Origin: an uncultured Pelagibacteraceae bacterium
GTDB lineage: Bacteria; Pseudomonadota; Alphaproteobacteria; Pelagibacterales; Pelagibacteraceae
DNA length: 53,390 nucleotides
Assembly (NCBI GenBank): GCA_902527635.1
Contig: CABZPS010000004.1
Span: 1 to 53,390 of the forward strand
Reading direction: 5' to 3'
Shown: in pieces, positions 42,583 through 50,109 of the stretch
Layout of the letters: each line of letters starts with the position of its first letter
Position numbering within the stretch: the stretch's first letter is position 1
Made by a program: the position numbers and the translations under genes
Notes under the pieces: generated by a model
Database searches by the model: none
What the model was told of the DNA's origin: nothing
Seen by the model: the letters and a program-made list of their open reading frames with translations, nothing else

Positions 42583-43605
42583 ATGAAAAAAATATTTATA
42601 GTATTAATTTCTTTATTTATATTTTATTCGTCATTAATAGCTGCTCCAATAGAATCTCCTTTAGATAAATTATTCAAATACTTTAAAAATGGCCAAATGA
42701 TTAAAATAAATTCATATAACGCAAAAAATTACATGGAGATTAAAGATGGGACTTATAAAAAATCACCGTTAAAAATAGAAGCATTTATAGCATATCCTAA
42801 AAAAGGCGAAGGACCTTTCCCCTTAGTAATGTTTGCTCATGCGAGTGGTGGTCCACTTTTATTTACTAATAAATGGTTTAAGTTCAATAGACTAGCCGCC
42901 AAATCTTTACAGAATAAAGGAATTGCAGTTATGTTTATAGATAATTTTGCCCCTCGAGGAACTTATACAACTTATGCAAATCAACAAAAGGTCCCACATT
43001 GGTCTACTTTTATTGATACTTTTATGGCTCTTGAATATGTATCTAAAGATCCTAAAATAAATATTAATAAAGTGGGAATAACAGGTTGGTCAAGAGGCGG
43101 TGCAATTTCTATTATGGCTTCAGAAAAAAAGTTAAGAGATGCACTTATTAATAAAAATTTATTTTTTGCAGCTGCTCAACCAAGGTCACCACCTTGTTGG
43201 AGTATTGGTATGTTTAAAAATCCCACACCAATACCAGAAACAAAAACTTGGATGGTTTTAGGTGGTGCCGACGATTATACAGCAGCAGAACCATGTGTTG
43301 AACTAGGTAAAAAAATTAAAGACAACGGTGGAAACATCGAGGTTACAGTTAAAAAGGGATGGCATCATGGTTTTACAGCTAATTATAAAGAAGAGTGGGA
43401 AAAAGACGGTATGGTATTTACCAATTGTCCAGGTTTTTTTACCAATGATGATGGAACAACTAGTTCAACTGATCCAAATTATAAATGGGCCAAATCATGG
43501 TGGATGGACAGTTGTATAAAAAATGGTGCACATATTGGAGGTGATAAGGGTAAAGTCTTTAAATCTAAGTTTGTAAAATTTTTTAAAAAGGAACTTCTTA
43601 ATTAA
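42583..43605 (+). CDS. Secreted alpha/beta hydrolase (dienelactone hydrolase-like), second copy
   Basis: The product is 340 aa from ATG 42583 (an in-frame TTG 3 nt upstream is less likely). A signal peptide (MKKIFIVLISLFIFYSSLIAA) is followed by the same architecture as the protein at 15230-16336. Shared parts are the MIKINSYNAKN start, FAHASGGP, the nucleophile elbow GWSRGG, QPRSPPC and a KKGWHHGFTANY end with catalytic His candidate. It is probably a periplasmic esterase of unknown substrate. It starts 4 nt after the FecR stop and the tautomerase gene begins 1 nt after its end. Confidence 0.8.
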   Translation: MKKIFIVLISLFIFYSSLIAAPIESPLDKLFKYFKNGQMIKINSYNAKNYMEIKDGTYKKSPLKIEAFIAYPKKGEGPFPLVMFAHASGGPLLFTNKWFKFNRLAAKSLQNKGIAVMFIDNFAPRGTYTTYANQQKVPHWSTFIDTFMALEYVSKDPKININKVGITGWSRGGAISIMASEKKLRDALINKNLFFAAAQPRSPPCWSIGMFKNPTPIPETKTWMVLGGADDYTAAEPCVELGKKIKDNGGNIEVTVKKGWHHGFTANYKEEWEKDGMVFTNCPGFFTNDDGTTSSTDPNYKWAKSWWMDSCIKNGAHIGGDKGKVFKSKFVKFFKKELLN

Positions 43606-43606
43606 T

Positions 43607-44047
43607 ATGCCAACATATACAGTAACAAATTCAAACTTTAATTTATCCTCAAAACAACAACAAAAATTAGCTGAAGGAATTACTAAAGTTCATAATGTAG
43701 TAACTGGTGCGAATACTTATTTTGCTCAAGTAATATTTAATAAAACAAAAAAAAATAATCATTTCATGGGTGGAAAAAAAGTTAAAGAGCCATCTTTATT
43801 TTTACTTGGTCAAATTAGAGCAGGTCGATCAAAAGAGGTAAAAGATAAGTTAATTGCTGATTTGAAAAATGTATTAGTAAAAAACTCCAAATTAGATGAA
43901 ACTCAAGTATGGGTTTATATTAATGATCTTCCCCCATCTCAAATGATTGAATACGGAGCTGTCCTACCAGAGTCAGGCAAAGAGAAACAGTGGTTTATGA
44001 ATTTACCTATAAAATTAAAGAAAAAATTAGCGGCTATTGAAAAATAA
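43607..44047 (+). CDS. Tautomerase-superfamily protein
   Basis: The product is 146 aa. It begins Met-Pro-Thr-Tyr, so removal of Met would leave the catalytic Pro1 of the tautomerase/4-oxalocrotonate family. The first beta-alpha-beta unit (SSKQQQKLAEGITKVHNVVTGA) and the FNKTKKNNHFMGGKKV segment resemble cis-3-chloroacrylic acid dehalogenase-like members, about 145 aa with two repeats. The natural substrate is not clear. It is the last gene of the plus-strand run from 39160 and is convergent with the PNPOx-like gene. Confidence 0.85.
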   Translation: MPTYTVTNSNFNLSSKQQQKLAEGITKVHNVVTGANTYFAQVIFNKTKKNNHFMGGKKVKEPSLFLLGQIRAGRSKEVKDKLIADLKNVLVKNSKLDETQVWVYINDLPPSQMIEYGAVLPESGKEKQWFMNLPIKLKKKLAAIEK

Positions 44048-44048
44048 T

Positions 44049-44648
44049 TTAAGGAACTAACCAATCATTCTTATTTGTTTCTAAATCAAACTTAGCTCTT
44101 CGATGTCCTTTAGCAGCAAGATATAGCCATTCAACAGAATTAATCTTACATCTTATCACAGTAAAGTTTTTATAACCTTCTTCACTTTGTTCCATTGTAT
44201 AATCAAAATTTTCTAATTTAGATATCATTCCCGATGTTGGATTATTCGATGTAGTCCCTGGAGGACTATCGGTTAGGTAACATCTTCTACTTATATGTTG
44301 GGTTTTTTTCCAAGATTCTTCTGTTATAGAATTTTGATTATTTACTTCACATTCTACTTTTATCCTCAATTGAATTTTTTCCTCTTTGTCGTAAAAAACT
44401 AGAGAGGCATTTTTATTTTTTTTTAGAATATCTACCTTAGGAGATCTAAAATCTGTGTGAAATTGTAATAATTTATTCTCTCTATCTGACTTTCTTAAAA
44501 CCACAATCCTACCATCCACCTCTTTTTGATTTGCACAAATGAATACAGGAATTCTAAACTGAGAACCTCTATTAGTTACAGCATCATCTAGCATGGACCA
44601 GAACTTATTTTGAATTTCCGCTAAATCTTCATAGTATGCTGGCTGCAT
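44049..44648 (-). CDS. Pyridoxamine 5'-phosphate oxidase-like flavin protein
   Basis: The product is 199 aa with an FMN-binding split-barrel fold. It has GRIVVLRKSDRENKLLQFHTDFRSPKVD and ASLVFYDKEEKIQLRIKVEC strands, an SRRCYLTDSPPGT loop and a final VEWLYLAAKGHRRAKFD that resembles PdxH-type C termini. True PdxH ends with an RLxP motif, absent here, so it is likely a PNPOx-like relative with another role. It lies 3 nt after the dehydrogenase gene on the same strand, so cotranscription is likely. Confidence 0.82.
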   Translation of the reverse strand: MQPAYYEDLAEIQNKFWSMLDDAVTNRGSQFRIPVFICANQKEVDGRIVVLRKSDRENKLLQFHTDFRSPKVDILKKNKNASLVFYDKEEKIQLRIKVECEVNNQNSITEESWKKTQHISRRCYLTDSPPGTTSNNPTSGMISKLENFDYTMEQSEEGYKNFTVIRCKINSVEWLYLAAKGHRRAKFDLETNKNDWLVP

Positions 44649-44651
44649 ACA

Positions 44652-45521
44652 TTACTTTCTAAATCTTTTAATTAAACTTGATGTATCCCATCTGTTTCCA
44701 CCCAAACCTTGAACTTCACCATAATATTTATCAACAAGTTCAGTTACTGGTAATAGTGAGCCGTTATTTTTAGCTTCTTCCATAGCAATTTTAAGATCTT
44801 TTCTCATCCAATCAACTGCAAAACCAAAATCAAACTTATCATCAATCATTGTTTTGTATCTATTTTCCATTTGCCATGATTGAGCTGCACCTTTTGAAAT
44901 AACTTCAATTACATCTTCCATATTCAGTCCAGCTTTCATACCAAAGTTAATTGCTTCAGATAAACCTTGAACTAAACCAGCAATACAAATTTGATTAACC
45001 ATTTTGGCAAGTTGTCCATTCCCAGCACCACCTAGTAACTTCATCTTTTTACTGTAGCAATCAATTTTATCTTTTGCTTTATCAAAATCAGCTTGATCAC
45101 CACCAATCATCACTGTTAGTGCACCATTCTCTGCACCAGCTTGTCCACCAGATACTGGAGCATCAAGTGCACCGAATCCATTTTTTTTTGCGTAGTCGTA
45201 AATTTCTCTTGCAATAGTTGCAGATGCAGTAGTGTTATCAATATAAACTGCACCTTTTTTAATTGATTTGAAAGCGCCATTGTCACCAAAAGTTACTTCT
45301 CTTAAATCATTATCATTTCCAACACAGGTAAAAATATATTCTGCATCCTTAGCTGTTTCAGCTGGAGTTTCAGCCATTTTACCTTTGTATTCACTAATCC
45401 ATTTTGCTGCTTTTGATTTTGTTCGATTAAAAACAGTTACATTGTGTCCACCTTTTGATATATAACCAGCCATTGGATACCCCATGACACCAAGACCTAT
45501 GAAAGCAACATTACAACTCAT
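44652..45521 (-). CDS. Beta-hydroxyacid dehydrogenase (3-hydroxyisobutyrate/GlxR-like)
   Basis: The product is 289 aa. The Rossmann start is VAFIGLGVMGYPMAGYISKGG, the family signature DAPVSGGQAGAENGALTVMIGG and the catalytic lysine GNGQLAKMVNQICI. The C-terminal domain is all-helical. The family covers 3-hydroxyisobutyrate, tartronate semialdehyde and glyoxylate/succinic semialdehyde reductases, and I cannot pick one. It is divergent from the MFS gene with an 8-nt gap, and the PNPOx-like gene follows it. Confidence 0.9.
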   Translation of the reverse strand: MSCNVAFIGLGVMGYPMAGYISKGGHNVTVFNRTKSKAAKWISEYKGKMAETPAETAKDAEYIFTCVGNDNDLREVTFGDNGAFKSIKKGAVYIDNTTASATIAREIYDYAKKNGFGALDAPVSGGQAGAENGALTVMIGGDQADFDKAKDKIDCYSKKMKLLGGAGNGQLAKMVNQICIAGLVQGLSEAINFGMKAGLNMEDVIEVISKGAAQSWQMENRYKTMIDDKFDFGFAVDWMRKDLKIAMEEAKNNGSLLPVTELVDKYYGEVQGLGGNRWDTSSLIKRFRK

Positions 45522-45529
45522 AATTTTTT

Positions 45530-46738
45530 ATGTTTAATAGTTTAAGTTTTAAAGTAATTATATTTGGATTTATTTTTACATTTTTTTCTAGTTTTGGACA
45601 GAGTTTTTTTTTAGGTTTGTTTAATTCTAGTATAAGAGAAACGCTTTCTATTACTCACGGACAATTTGGCTCAATTTACGCATCAGCTACATTATTAAGT
45701 AGTTTTCTTTTAATTTGGATTGGAAAAAAAATTGATGATATCAATATTTTTCGATTCGCATTTTATGTTACTCTACTCTTAGCATTTTCATGTTTCTTTT
45801 TTTCAAAAATATCATCAATAATTTTTTTATTTATAGCTGTTTTTTTGATGAGATTTTCTGGACAAGGACTGATGTCCCACACCGCAAGTACAACAATTAC
45901 AAGGTATTTTACAAAATCCAGAGGGAAAGCCTTAAGTGTAGGTTGGTTTGGTCTTTCAACAGCTGAATTTATTTTACCTGTATTAATCGTTTATTTACTT
46001 TCAATTACTGCTTGGCAGAATATTTGGACATTTATTTCAATTATAGTTTTAATTTTTTTACCCTTGATATCATTTTTTTTAATTAAAAAATTAGATTTTG
46101 ATACTAGAGAACAAGTAGATCAAACTGACTCTGAAATAAAAGAAATTAAACAATGGAAAAGAATTGAAGTTATAAAAGATTACAGATTTTATATTGTATG
46201 TTTAAATATGTTAGCAATGCCATGGATTGCAACTGGTGTATTTGTATATCAATCTTTCATTACTGAAGCCAAAGAATGGGGCTCTTTTGTTATCGCTCAA
46301 TCATTTATGGTTTATTCAATATTATCTGTACTCACTTTATTAGGATCTGGATTTTTAATCGATAAATTTACTAGTAGAAAACTTTTAATCTTTATGAATA
46401 TACCTTTGTTGATTTCTACATTGGTTTTATCTTATTTTGACAATCCAATAACGTCTTTTATTTTTCTTGGATTAATAGGTGTTTCCAATGGTTTAGCGAA
46501 TGTTTTAGGTTCGTCAACATGGGCTGAAATTTATGGTGTAAAATTTATTGGCTCGATTAAAGCTCTAACTACAGCTTTGATGGTTTTTTCAACTGCTTTT
46601 GGAACAGCTTTATTTGGTTTTTTGATAGATAGAGGCTTTTCTATTGAGCAAATTGCTGTGGTTTCATTTGTATATATTTTAATCTCTTTAATCTTATTAT
46701 TTTTTGTAAGAAATAAGCTAAATCCACAATATATATAA
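45530..46738 (+). CDS. Major facilitator superfamily transporter
   Basis: The product is 402 aa with 12 predicted helices and a central loop (about residues 185-215) rich in charged residues. The N half has SITHGQFGSIYASATLLSSF and a FTKSRGKALSVGWFGLSTAEF region that fits the MFS signature between helices 4 and 5. The relatives suggested are oxalate/monocarboxylate-type transporters, but the substrate is unknown. It is divergent from the dehydrogenase gene, with only 8 nt between the start codons, so the two may share regulation. Confidence 0.87.
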   Translation: MFNSLSFKVIIFGFIFTFFSSFGQSFFLGLFNSSIRETLSITHGQFGSIYASATLLSSFLLIWIGKKIDDINIFRFAFYVTLLLAFSCFFFSKISSIIFLFIAVFLMRFSGQGLMSHTASTTITRYFTKSRGKALSVGWFGLSTAEFILPVLIVYLLSITAWQNIWTFISIIVLIFLPLISFFLIKKLDFDTREQVDQTDSEIKEIKQWKRIEVIKDYRFYIVCLNMLAMPWIATGVFVYQSFITEAKEWGSFVIAQSFMVYSILSVLTLLGSGFLIDKFTSRKLLIFMNIPLLISTLVLSYFDNPITSFIFLGLIGVSNGLANVLGSSTWAEIYGVKFIGSIKALTTALMVFSTAFGTALFGFLIDRGFSIEQIAVVSFVYILISLILLFFVRNKLNPQYI

Positions 46739-46746
46739 AAATCTCC

Positions 46747-46775
46747 TTGATTTTTATTTAGTCACTGTATAGATA
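46747..46775 (+). promoter_or_regulatory. Candidate rpoZ promoter giving a leaderless transcript
   Basis: TTGATT (46747-46752) and TAGATA (46770-46775) have 17-nt spacing. Transcription starting 7 nt after the -10 box would begin at the A of the rpoZ ATG (46782). No Shine-Dalgarno precedes that ATG. An overlapping TATAGA (46768-46773) with 15-nt spacing is the alternative. Confidence 0.4.
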
Positions 46776-46781
46776 CTGCGC

Positions 46782-47315
46782 ATGGCTAGAGTTACTGTTG
46801 AAGATTGTATCAATAAAGTTGAAAGTCCCTATGAGCTTGTTTTAGTTGCAAAAGAGAGAGCAACTCAATTGAACTCTGGTATTGAGCCAACTTTAGATAG
46901 GGATAATGATAAAAATACAGTTATTTCACTCAGAGAAATAGCCGAGGAAAATATAAAAGTTTCTGATTTAAGTGAGAGTGCAATTTACAAATTGAGAAAA
47001 CATGTAGAACAAGTTGATGATGGAACGGAAGATGATGAAGAAGTAGGTGATGATTTTGAAAGTTTATACAAAGGTGAAATTTCAAAAAGTGGTGCTCCTA
47101 TATTGCCATCAAAGAGAGCTAGAAAGGCTCCAGAAAAAATTCAAGTTTCAAAAGATGATTTAGCCGAACTTTCTCAAACAGCTAGTCCTGACGTAGACTC
47201 TCAGCCATCAGAGGAAACAGAGAGCGACTCTGATGATGTTTCTCTTGATGAAGTTTCAGAAGCTGAAGAACAGGTAAATCAACAAGATACCGAGTCTTCT
47301 GAAGAAAATAATTAA
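46782..47315 (+). CDS. rpoZ: RNA polymerase omega subunit with long acidic tail
   Basis: It is the small assembly subunit of RNA polymerase. Residues 1-72 are the normal omega core: MARVTVEDCINKV, PYELVLVAKERATQLNSG, DKNTVISLREIAEENI. Total length is 177 aa, against about 80-130 for most bacterial omegas. The extra part is acidic and low-complexity: DDGTEDDEEVGDDFE near 76-91, a basic patch (SKRARKAPEKIQ) near 109-120, then a Ser/Glu/Asp tail to the end. The 3' end overlaps the convergent CoA-transferase gene by 4 nt. Confidence 0.93.
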   Translation: MARVTVEDCINKVESPYELVLVAKERATQLNSGIEPTLDRDNDKNTVISLREIAEENIKVSDLSESAIYKLRKHVEQVDDGTEDDEEVGDDFESLYKGEISKSGAPILPSKRARKAPEKIQVSKDDLAELSQTASPDVDSQPSEETESDSDDVSLDEVSEAEEQVNQQDTESSEENN

Positions 47316-48457
47316 TTATTAAACTCTTCTAAAATTTTTTGTCGATGCTCATCCAAATCAGGAATATCACCTCTATTCTTTTCATCCTTATATGATGACA
47401 TTTTAATTGGGTTTCCAGCTAATTTAAAATCTCCCACAACTTTATGAAAAGCTTTTACAATCATGTTTCTTGATTCTATTTGAGGATTTTCAACAGCCTC
47501 TTTTATATTGAAGATTGGACCACATGGAATTTTATCCTTTTTCATCTCTTCTACCCATTCATCTGTTTTTTTTCTAGATAATTTATCCTCTAAAATTTTT
47601 TTAAGTTCATCCATATTTTTAGCTCTGGATGAATTATTTGAAAATTTTGGATTTTGATTTACTTCACTTATTTTTAAGACATCACAAAGTTTTTCAAATA
47701 ATTTATCGTTACCTGCTGCAATTATTATATAACTATCTTTTGTTTTGAAAGCTTCAAATGGAGCAATTGATGGATGACGTGATCCCATCGGTTTTGGAAT
47801 TTCATTCTTTGAAAGATATCGTGCGATAGCATTTTCTAGAATAGCTATTTGACAATCAAGCATAGATACATCTATGTACATTCCTTTTCCTGTTTTTTGT
47901 CTATCATAAAGAGCTGCATTAATTCCAATCGTAGTAAAAAGTCCTGCAGTTATATCTCCGATAGATGTTCCAACTCTTGTAGGTTCAGAATTTGGTTGAC
48001 CAGTTACACTCATTAATCCCCCCATACCTTGTACCACCATGTCGTAAGCTGGTAATTCTTTAAGTGGACCTGTTTGACCAAATCCTGATGCAGAAGCATA
48101 AATTAGTTTTGGGTATTTTTTGGACACATCCTCCCATCCATATCCCCATTTTTCTAAAGTTCCTGGTTTAAAATTTTCGACTAAAATATCTGCTTTAGAT
48201 AAAATTTTGTTAAAAATTTTTTTATCCTCCACATTTTTTAAATTGAGAGCAATACTTTCTTTACCTCTATTTAAAGACATAAAATATGCAGAGTAATCTT
48301 TTATAAATGGTCCAAAATTTCTTGAGTCATCTCCGATTTCTGGAGCCTCAACTTTTATCACTCTTGCACCTAAATCTGACAATATCATTGTACAATAAGG
48401 CCCAACTAATACTCTCGTTAAATCAACAACTAAAAGGTTTTTTAAAGGTCCATCCAT
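47312..48457 (-). CDS. CoA-transferase family III (CaiB/BaiF) protein
   Basis: The product is 381 aa. It begins LLVVDLTRVLVGPYCTMILSDLGARVIKVE, has the catalytic Asp in the DDSRNFGPF segment, NRGKESIALNLK, ENFKPGTLEKWGYG, GFGQTGPLKELPAYD and DIPDLDEHRQKIL near the end. These enzymes move CoA between carboxylic acids, such as formate/oxalate, succinate/mesaconate or carnitine. The acid used here is unknown. It is divergent from the TRAP operon, which imports organic acids in most cases, so it might activate the imported compound; that is only an inference from position. Confidence 0.9.
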   Translation of the reverse strand: MDGPLKNLLVVDLTRVLVGPYCTMILSDLGARVIKVEAPEIGDDSRNFGPFIKDYSAYFMSLNRGKESIALNLKNVEDKKIFNKILSKADILVENFKPGTLEKWGYGWEDVSKKYPKLIYASASGFGQTGPLKELPAYDMVVQGMGGLMSVTGQPNSEPTRVGTSIGDITAGLFTTIGINAALYDRQKTGKGMYIDVSMLDCQIAILENAIARYLSKNEIPKPMGSRHPSIAPFEAFKTKDSYIIIAAGNDKLFEKLCDVLKISEVNQNPKFSNNSSRAKNMDELKKILEDKLSRKKTDEWVEEMKKDKIPCGPIFNIKEAVENPQIESRNMIVKAFHKVVGDFKLAGNPIKMSSYKDEKNRGDIPDLDEHRQKILEEFNN

Positions 48458-48489
48458 AAATATAGTTTATATTAAGTGCTTTTACCGAC

Positions 48490-48518
48490 TTGACTCTTAT
48501 TAATAAGTTCATTTTAAT
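48490..48518 (+). promoter_or_regulatory. TRAP operon promoter with palindrome in the spacer
   Basis: TTGACT (48490-48495) and TTTAAT (48513-48518) are 17 nt apart, a good sigma-70 promoter. The spacer begins with the perfect 12-nt palindrome CTTATTAATAAG (48496-48507), a likely operator. Its position inside the longest open frame also argues that translation starts at 48553. Confidence 0.6.
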
Positions 48519-48552
48519 TGAATTATTAAAAATAACAATAGAGGGAAAAATA

Positions 48553-49563
48553 ATGTTTAAAAAAATATCTTTATACTTAACTTCATTAGTTTTCGTTTTC
48601 ACAACTATTGGTTCTGCTTTTGCTGTAACTCTAAAAGCAAGTCACCAATGGCCGGGAACACCAAGAGCTGATGGATCTTTTGACCCACGTCATGAAATGG
48701 TGCAAATCATTGCAGATGAAGTCAAAAAAGCAAATGTTGGAATAGATATAAGAATTTATCCAGCTAAATCATTATACAAACCAAAAGAACAGTGGAAACC
48801 AATGACAACAGGTCAGTTGGATATTTCTGCTTTTCCATTAGCATATGCATCTAAATTCCATCCTGAATTTGACGCAACTCTAATGCCAGGAACAGTCAAA
48901 AATCATGACCATGCATTGAGATTTAATAAAGGTCCAATGATGTCTGAGATTAAAAAAATCATTAATGATGCCGGCGTTGTAGTTTTATCTGATGCTTGGT
49001 TAGGTGGTGGTTTTGCTTCGAAAACAAAATGTATCAAAAACCCTAGCGATGCAAAAGGCCAAGTTATGAGAGCTGCAGGCAAAGCATTTAACCAAATGTT
49101 AGAAGCAGCAGGAGCTGGTATACAAAGTATGCCATCATCTGAAATTTACACAGGTCTACAAACTGGTGTATTAACAGGCGCTAACACTAGTTCAGGAAGT
49201 TTTGTAAGTTACAAAATTTATGAACAAGTTTCATGTGCAACTCCTCCAGGAAAATTTGGTCTATGGTTTATGTACGAACCAATCTTAATGTCGAAAAAGT
49301 CTTATGATGCTTTAAGTTCTAAGCAACAAAAAGCTCTTATGAAAGCTGGTAAAGTTGCTGAGAAATACATGACAGCTCAAGTAGAAAACTTAGATAAAAA
49401 GTTTGAAGATGCTTATAAAGCTGCTGGTGTAAAATTGGTATACATGGATGCAAAAGACCATGCTGCATGGGTAGAGATTGCGAAAAAATCTTCTCATAAA
49501 GCCTTTGCTGATAAAGTTCCAGGTGGCGATAAGCTGATGGAAATGGCTTTAGCAGTTAAATAA
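48553..49563 (+). CDS. dctP: TRAP transporter substrate-binding protein
   Basis: The product is 336 aa. ATG 48553 is chosen over an upstream start at 48490 because it follows GAGGGA and begins a regular signal peptide (MFKKISLYLTSLVFVFTTIGSAFA). The mature protein starts LKASHQWPGTPRADGSF; the carboxylate-binding Arg is probably in GQVMRAAGKAFNQ, the usual place in DctP proteins. TRAP systems import organic acids or related solutes using a sodium gradient. The ligand is unknown. A strong terminator-like hairpin lies between this gene and the next. Confidence 0.92.
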   Translation: MFKKISLYLTSLVFVFTTIGSAFAVTLKASHQWPGTPRADGSFDPRHEMVQIIADEVKKANVGIDIRIYPAKSLYKPKEQWKPMTTGQLDISAFPLAYASKFHPEFDATLMPGTVKNHDHALRFNKGPMMSEIKKIINDAGVVVLSDAWLGGGFASKTKCIKNPSDAKGQVMRAAGKAFNQMLEAAGAGIQSMPSSEIYTGLQTGVLTGANTSSGSFVSYKIYEQVSCATPPGKFGLWFMYEPILMSKKSYDALSSKQQKALMKAGKVAEKYMTAQVENLDKKFEDAYKAAGVKLVYMDAKDHAAWVEIAKKSSHKAFADKVPGGDKLMEMALAVK

Positions 49564-49578
49564 AATAATATATAAATT

Positions 49579-49614
49579 ACCCCTATTTATTCTTTATAAA
49601 TAGGGGTTTTTTTT
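49579..49614 (+). terminator. Strong intrinsic terminator directly before dctQ
   Basis: ACCCCTATTTAT (49579-49590) and ATAAATAGGGGT (49596-49607) form a 12-bp stem with loop TCTTT. It is followed by eight T residues (49607-49614). The dctQ ATG starts at 49615, so the T-run forms the whole upstream contact and the only G-rich bases lie in the stem. Confidence 0.9.
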
Positions 49615-50109
49615 ATGAAAAAAAAATATCTACAACTTTGTGACTATATAGCTAATGCATGCGGTGCTTTCGCTGTATTGGCATTGCTTTTATCAATCTT
49701 GGTAATCGTTGAGCTTGTTTTTGAAAGATATTTTTTTCAAAGAGCAATTACATGGCAAACAGAACTTGTTACCATGTTATTGGTTGCATCAACTTTTATA
49801 GGAAGTGTATACGTTTTAAGTGAAAAAGCTCATGTTAGTATGGAATGGATTTATGACTTTCTATCAAAAAAAAATATAATTATATTAAAAATTTTTACAT
49901 CATCAATAAGTTTACTTTTTTTCTTAATTTTGTTTTATTTTGGATTTTTAATGTTTGAGGAAGCATTTACCAAAAATTATTCAACAGGAACTGTTTGGGA
50001 TCCACCACTATGGATACCATATTCATCGATGATGTTGGGAGCTTTGTTAATGATATTACAGTATATCGCAGAAATTATAAAATTGACTGATGATAAGGAT
50101 TTTAAATAA
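49615..50109 (+). CDS. dctQ: TRAP transporter small membrane subunit
   Basis: The product is 164 aa with four membrane helices (about residues 15-37, 50-66, 88-108, 126-148). ITWQTELVTMLLVASTFIGSVYVLSEKAHVSM is the DctQ core, and TGTVWDPPLWIPYSSMMLGALL the final helix region. It bridges the binding protein and the large subunit. The ATG has no Shine-Dalgarno; it follows a terminator T-run directly, so translation of the readthrough transcript must use another route. It ends exactly where dctM begins. Confidence 0.9.
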   Translation: MKKKYLQLCDYIANACGAFAVLALLLSILVIVELVFERYFFQRAITWQTELVTMLLVASTFIGSVYVLSEKAHVSMEWIYDFLSKKNIIILKIFTSSISLLFFLILFYFGFLMFEEAFTKNYSTGTVWDPPLWIPYSSMMLGALLMILQYIAEIIKLTDDKDFK

